Assembly (NCBI RefSeq): GCF_029017545.1
Contig: NW_026555341.1
Span: forward strand, 38,316,001 to 38,380,000
Reading direction: 5' to 3'
DNA from: Prosopis cineraria
Taxonomy: Eukaryota; Streptophyta; Magnoliopsida; Fabales; Fabaceae
Length of the DNA stretch: 64,000 bases
The notes under the pieces are model-generated. The model did no database searches. It saw only the letters and a list, made by a program, of their open reading frames with translations, and was not told the origin of the DNA. Positions 59,149-64,000 of this stretch are shown one piece after another. Each line of letters opens with the position of its first letter. The stretch's first letter is position 1. The translations under genes and the position numbers were made by a program.

Positions 59149-62100
59149 ACCAAAACACACTCACCACCACGTACCCTCTTGGCAGGCAGGCTTGCTTCAG
59201 CAAACTAGCTTTATTTGGAGCAGCTTTTAGAGGCCTTACTTGCTTTGTTTTCATAACAAGAAAACACTGTTTCTCATGCATTATGAGTCATACTATTTAT
59301 GACTCTTATAAATAGTGTATGTAGCTACATGTGCTGGTATGGTTGAAGAAAGATAAAGTTAGAGAGCATGGGGGTGAAGGAGATTTAATTCTGTGCAAGA
59401 AATTTGAGTGAGAAGATTGAATTCGGATCACAAACGTTGGTCCATTGTATAGTTGGAAATTGAAGCCATATAAGATGTAAGGTATAGTGATGTATAAAAT
59501 AGTTGAACTACTTGTTTTCTATGTCCATATATATATTATATATATGCATGAATGTTGAATGAAAATTATGGTTGGGCCGAATTGAGCAATGACTTGACTG
59601 GATCTTAATTTAAAAAATATCAATTGAATATCATGGTTAAATTATAAGTTATTGAACCAATATGTTTAGTAATGGAATGGTTAATTTTAAAGCTGTAATT
59701 TGGAGAAAGTGATGATGAGGGCCGAGCATTACGGTGGGGTGAAGTGACAGCATTGTGGTGGGGGCAGTACAAGGAAGAAAAAAGGAAGATGCTGAAGGAA
59801 AGAAAAAGAAAAAGAAAAGAAAATGAGATTGACATTGTTCAGTTTCAGGCCTCAAGCTTATTGACAATGACACCCCATGACATGGCAATATCTCTAGAAT
59901 CCCACTTAAGATTCCCACTAACTGTTCAACCTAAAATTGTGTGAATGTTTAATTTATAAATGAAACAACAACAAAAATAAAATTTTTACATATTTCATGT
60001 ACTTGCAAACATTCATTTTTTTCTTTATACATTATCGAATTCAATTAAAAGTAATCATTCTCAAAAGCATTTTTTACATCTTTACAAACTTGAATTCAAA
60101 ACTGTGCTTAAACAACTATAATCTCTTTCATTAAGACAGATGCGTGTTGATCAAACATTTCCTTATTTAAATTGTGGTTTATTCATCTTTTTAAACTAAT
60201 TCTGGAATCATGAATCGTGTTACTAAAGTAATAGCTCGGAATTTCTGAAGCCTTTCTTTATATATGTCCGAATGAGATTTTTTTTTTTCTTTGTTTTTGT
60301 TTTCTAGTCGATAACAATACTCCATTCTTCCTAATACACAACTAGCAGCCAAAGGCTGAAAATCATGCTCTTTTTAGTCCTCCTCCTAATCTTTAATATG
60401 AGGCAAAATTAATTAACGTTACATTTATTAAAAAATGTTAATTATATTCTTAATTAAAATTGTAAAAAAATGTAAGTATAACTTTTCAATTTTACTTTCC
60501 TTTATAATTAATAATTATAATAAATAAATAAGGATAAAATTAGAAAAAAATAATTACTCTAACTTACCTTATATTGAAAATAAAAAATTTAAAATTTATC
60601 TTATATTGAGGACAGAAAGAGTATTTTACTACTCTCTGACTCTGAGTAATAATAAAGCTTTGAGGAACTTCAACATGGATATTCAAATTAATATTATGAG
60701 AAGATCCGCTTTGAAGAATAATGATATGCATGGCTTTAAGAAAAGGAAGTTGTTATGAAGCAAACATTCTGTTTCTGATGAACCGTAGAATACACTCAAC
60801 CTAGAAGAAAGAGAAAAGAAAAGAACCTTAAAGACAATATGCCCAGCTATCAAAAGGCTTCTTAAACACAGTTACAGCCTATACATAGCTATAAAAGTAT
60901 AAATAATTACCCCTTCACTTTTAACGTCACCAAAAAATTTGTTTTTTACCTTATTGTCGCCTCATTTAGTGCTTTTAATGGTGGGCAGACAAGGGAATCC
61001 AACTTGTAAAAGTGGTACCAAACTAACTATACACTAAAATATTCCAGAAATAATTAACACCACACTGTATAGCTCCTCATGCTTGACGCCACTTTTCTAG
61101 ATATATACCTAGCTGGTAATATGTTTATTTTTAAATTCAGATTTTAAATTTAAAATCGATTTTGAAATCATACTTGTAACAAAAGAATTAATGAAAAATC
61201 CATATAATTCAGTGTTTTGAGTAGTGCTGGTAATGCATTCCCACTTGCCACGACTTATTAAGACAGGTGTTGATTTGTGAGCATATATATATATATATAT
61301 GAGTGCCCACTAAAGAACAAGAATATGAGACAAATATGTGTGGGTGCGGCAACACATTGTGAATCTCATGAAATAATCCTTCACTAATCATGCGTCAATA
61401 TTCCATGCTAATTAATGGAGTTGTTGGGAGATGATTATATAAATTCTTCATGCACCGAATCATATCATCAAGTCAAAGCCATGAGATTTCAAAGCACGCA
61501 CATTTGAAGACAGTATCCAACATGGGGCCCATTCGCCACAAATTAAAGTCCTTAATCAACCACTATCACTCTCCTCACTTTCTTCCCACACCTTCATCTC
61601 TATTTACAAAACTCTCTCATATTACATATATACTACAACTTTAGCATGTATATGCAATTATGCATGTTAAGACGTTTTGTTTTTTAAAATATCATAATTA
61701 TAGTCAGTTGTGGGGAACACAGTGACAGCTGCAAAGGGGCATTAAAAGTGAGAGTGTCAGCAATGTTTGAGCTTTCATTTGTGCGTGTGTGCCTGCATGT
61801 GTTTGTGTGAGTGTGTGTGATGGTGGGATGTGAGTCACAGGACCTTGGACATATGATGACATGTCTGATTGACTCCTGCTATGATTTTGTCTCTTAACTA
61901 CTTTTGTCTTTATTCTGCTTCTTCAACTGCAACTGTCATCCAATATTTATTCATTCCACGTCAATTCATATTATTTTCTAAGAACACTCATTCATAGATG
62001 TATTTTTTAAAATCAAGGCATTTTCACATGCCGTGATTCTGAGATTAATTCTTCAAAAAAAAAAAATCTTAACATTTAAAGTTGTTCTTTCTCTCTTAAA

Positions 62101-62324
62101 AAATACTTTTTCATGTACACCTCCAGCGATTCATATTTATTCTTGGTTATTATGCTATTATTGATGATACATATGGTTTGTTTTAAGAAGCTATTACACC
62201 CCATAATGATAGTCAGGTTTTAAAAAACTTTACTAAATTAAACATGAGTTATAAATATTTTTTCAACCATTTAAAAATATAATAATTTTAGTTGTAAATC
62301 AATAGGAATCACTCATAAGCAGTG
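59149..62324. other. XRI1-like 3' flank and gene-free spacer
   Basis: The 3' UTR probably extends to about 59560. The rest is AT-rich, with an (AT)n run at 61283-61300 and a GTGTGTG-rich patch at 61785-61830. No protein family or structured RNA was recognised. Confidence 0.4.
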
Positions 62325-62985
62325 ACGGATCTAGAAAAATGAATTAATGGGGCATAATCTATACTTAAAAAATATTTATATTTTTATAAAATATATTTTA
62401 AATATATATTATTAAATTTATGATATGATTTAATAAAATTAAATATTAAAACAACACATAAAACAAAGCATTATGATACCATAAAAGACTCTCTTTATAT
62501 AAACAATTACACACACACACATTACAATCATGTTTTTTTTTTAATTTTCATTCAATAAAATTTATATACCTCTTTTGCATGGCAGAAACAGCCTCTCCAT
62601 GTTTTTATAATCATTTTCCCCCACTTTCCTAATCCATAATTAAGATTAGGGAAGTGACGGGAAAATAATGATAAGGAAATGAAGAGATTACATGTCTAGG
62701 AATTTCTTGTGAAAAAATTTTCGAAAACAATTTTTTTTTAAATTATTACTTTTCCATTTTAAAACTATATAATATATGTATTATATAGTTTTAGATAATA
62801 AATTTTCTAGTGGGATATGATTTTATAAAGGGATAAGTAATTTTTTTTAAAATGAGGAGGGCAATTGAAATTTTTTGCGGGCCAATTGAAATTACTTAAT
62901 TAGGGCCATCTTAAGCAATTTTTTTGGGTTGTGGGAGCAATTTCCCCCACTATGCCAAATGTTGGGTCCATCCTTACTTATAAGA
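62325..62985. mobile_element. Non-autonomous DNA element with AGTGACGGATCTAG-type ends
   Basis: The left end ATAAGCAGTGACGGATCTAG is mirrored, imperfectly, by the right end, which reverse-complemented reads ATAAGTAAGGATGGACCCAA. Near-terminal GGGGCA (left) and GGGGGAAAT (right, reverse complement) also agree. The 660-bp interior is AT-rich and non-coding and contains an ACACACAC run. The style resembles 21672-22049. Confidence 0.5.
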
Positions 62986-63229
62986 TTTGAATGCTTGATT
63001 TATGAGTGAAATTTTAATAAAGTTAAATGATAAAAATGTCTTAAAAATTTTATAAAAAAATATAGAGCATTCTCATTTTTTAAAAGGAATAATGTTATTG
63101 TAGAAGTTTAAAAAAACGGAGCAATGTTACGCTACAGTTAACTTTACTAACTTTTAACTGTTAATTTTTGGCTTTTGACTAACAACTTTACACGTGGCAA
63201 TTGCTCTCTGTCGTCTTTCTTCTCTCATT

Positions 63230-63802
63230 GTCTAAAATTTTGAACCAAAAAAGTGTTTCAAAATTTCTTACTCCCAATCCTTAATATCTCCAATACCCAA
63301 TACGCGATACATGAAATTTCTTACTCCAACCAGTCAATTCGAGTGTCTGAGGATGCTCTCTCTTATTCCTCATCAAACGGCACTTCCAGTGCGATTCCTC
63401 GTACTCACAACATCACTGTCGATGGAACCAGATTCGTTTTCGAAGGGACTTGGGTTGTTCTTGGTGTTTGGGTCATGCTCTCTGAATCAAATCATCAAAC
63501 AGTGTACGGACGTTTTTTAGATCAAGCAATTTTAAAGCCTCCCTCTTCTGCTCTTTGCTCTAAAAATGAATCAAGTTCTTCTGCATCTGTTGCAGAACCA
63601 TGAAGAGTTTGTTTGGTACGACGAGGCTCTTAGTTTGTTTAGATATGGCTTCAACTCTCGCTTGGTGTTCTCCCTCAACATTTATAATCAAAGCTTTCGC
63701 CACTTCAACCTCATTAATTCCCAGTCTGGTGGATAAAGATCTGTGAATTATCATGATCTATTCCACCGCTTCATTCAGTGATGACCCCGACGTTGACTCC
63801 AT
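63230..63802 (-). pseudogene. Broken PIRL-type (Ras-group-related LRR) N-terminal fragment
   Basis: From an ATG at 63802 the minus strand reads MESTSGSSLNEAVE, a TAG stop, IMIIHRSLSTRLGINEVEVA, then QARVEAISKQTKSLVVPN, LFMVLQQMQKNLIHF, a second TAG where family members have Gln, SKEQKREALKLLDLKNVRTL, FDDLIQRA and a TGA. This matches the conserved N-terminal region of plant intracellular Ras-group-related LRR proteins, which have an EEIM.IHRSLP.RPGI.EVE.A start and FQSKEQ.REALKLLDLE. A Ser-rich remnant (SPFENESGSIDSDVVSTRNR) continues the same frame downstream. No LRRs are present. At least three in-frame stops make it a relic. The plus-strand frame at 63253-63603 is its shadow. Confidence 0.7.
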
Positions 63803-64000
63803 TTCCCTTCAAATCCTAGTATTTCACTATCCTTGCAAATAACTAGATTTTGAAATCAACGAAAAATCAAAACTTTGAAATCATAAAGAGCTCCTTGTGT
63901 GGAATCAACCCACGCTGTAGACCTTCATGAACGGCTTATTCTCTGGACTTCATTGGTTTCCTAGAATTCATTAGTTACGGGGTTTATTAGCAATGGAAGA
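63803..64000. other. Right window edge
   Basis: This lies upstream of the PIRL relic on the minus strand. No further homology is visible in about 200 bp. Confidence 0.3.

Noticed and set aside
61700..61870. Possible microRNA precursor or structured RNA near the GTGTGTG-rich patch
   Set aside because: No known plant miRNA sequence and no long complementary arms were found by eye.
63253..63603. 116-codon plus-strand frame
   Set aside because: It is antisense to the PIRL-like relic, which has clear family wording on the minus strand.
1..64000. tRNA or rRNA genes, CRISPR arrays, operons, plastid or mitochondrial insertions
   Set aside because: No intact tRNA-like A/B-box pair with acceptor stem, no rRNA sequence and no regularly spaced repeats with unique spacers were seen; introns and plant families show nuclear eukaryotic DNA.

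Overview
This is a window of a nuclear plant genome, most likely a core eudicot. It is AT-rich and intron-bearing, with canonical GT..AG introns, plant-specific gene families and many small non-autonomous transposable elements. I could not identify the species. All functional calls come from recognising protein families by eye; no searches were run.

Gene layout. 1-4283 (+): digalactosyldiacylglycerol synthase 2 (DGD2), missing about the first eight codons and carrying an apparent 2-bp frameshift near its C-terminus. 7631-12104 (-) and 13981-18471 (-): two tandem, intact five-exon NRT1/PTR family transporters of the PTR2/NPF8.3 type, with coding exons of 51/106/218/557/829 and 51/106/218/557/823 nt. 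32814-35050 (+): seven-exon glutamate decarboxylase whose C-terminus lacks the usual Trp-containing calmodulin-binding segment. 37844-38458 (+): two-exon DIR1-like lipid-transfer protein with eight cysteines. 40912-42129 (-): intronless carboxylesterase of the CXE family with a transit-peptide-like N-terminal extension. 48445-50520 (+): intronless P-class PPR protein. 57611-59148 (+): five-exon XRI1-like protein. 63230-63802 (-): broken N-terminal part of a PIRL-type (Ras-group-related LRR) gene.

Between genes the DNA is mostly repeat debris. There is a PIF/Harbinger-like element with a GC-rich 48-bp minisatellite core (5321-7261), and a fold-back element containing a nested Stowaway MITE (12330-12910). 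A decayed LINE endonuclease fragment is split by a fold-back element (19843-20915). Several elements have long terminal inverted repeats, and two of them also carry three internal tandem copies of about 110 bp. Three further MITE-like families occur as pairs. The 42.1-48.4 kb and 50.5-57 kb stretches hold no gene I can support.

The genes are functionally unrelated housekeeping and stress genes (plastid galactolipid synthesis, peptide transport, GABA synthesis, lipid transfer, ester hydrolysis, organelle RNA processing, DNA-damage response). They do not form a cluster or pathway. I found no convincing new biological system. The most unusual signals are the shared inverted-repeat-plus-tandem-core design of three elements, the duplicated splice donors in both PTR2 copies, the DGD2 frameshift and the atypical GAD C-terminus.
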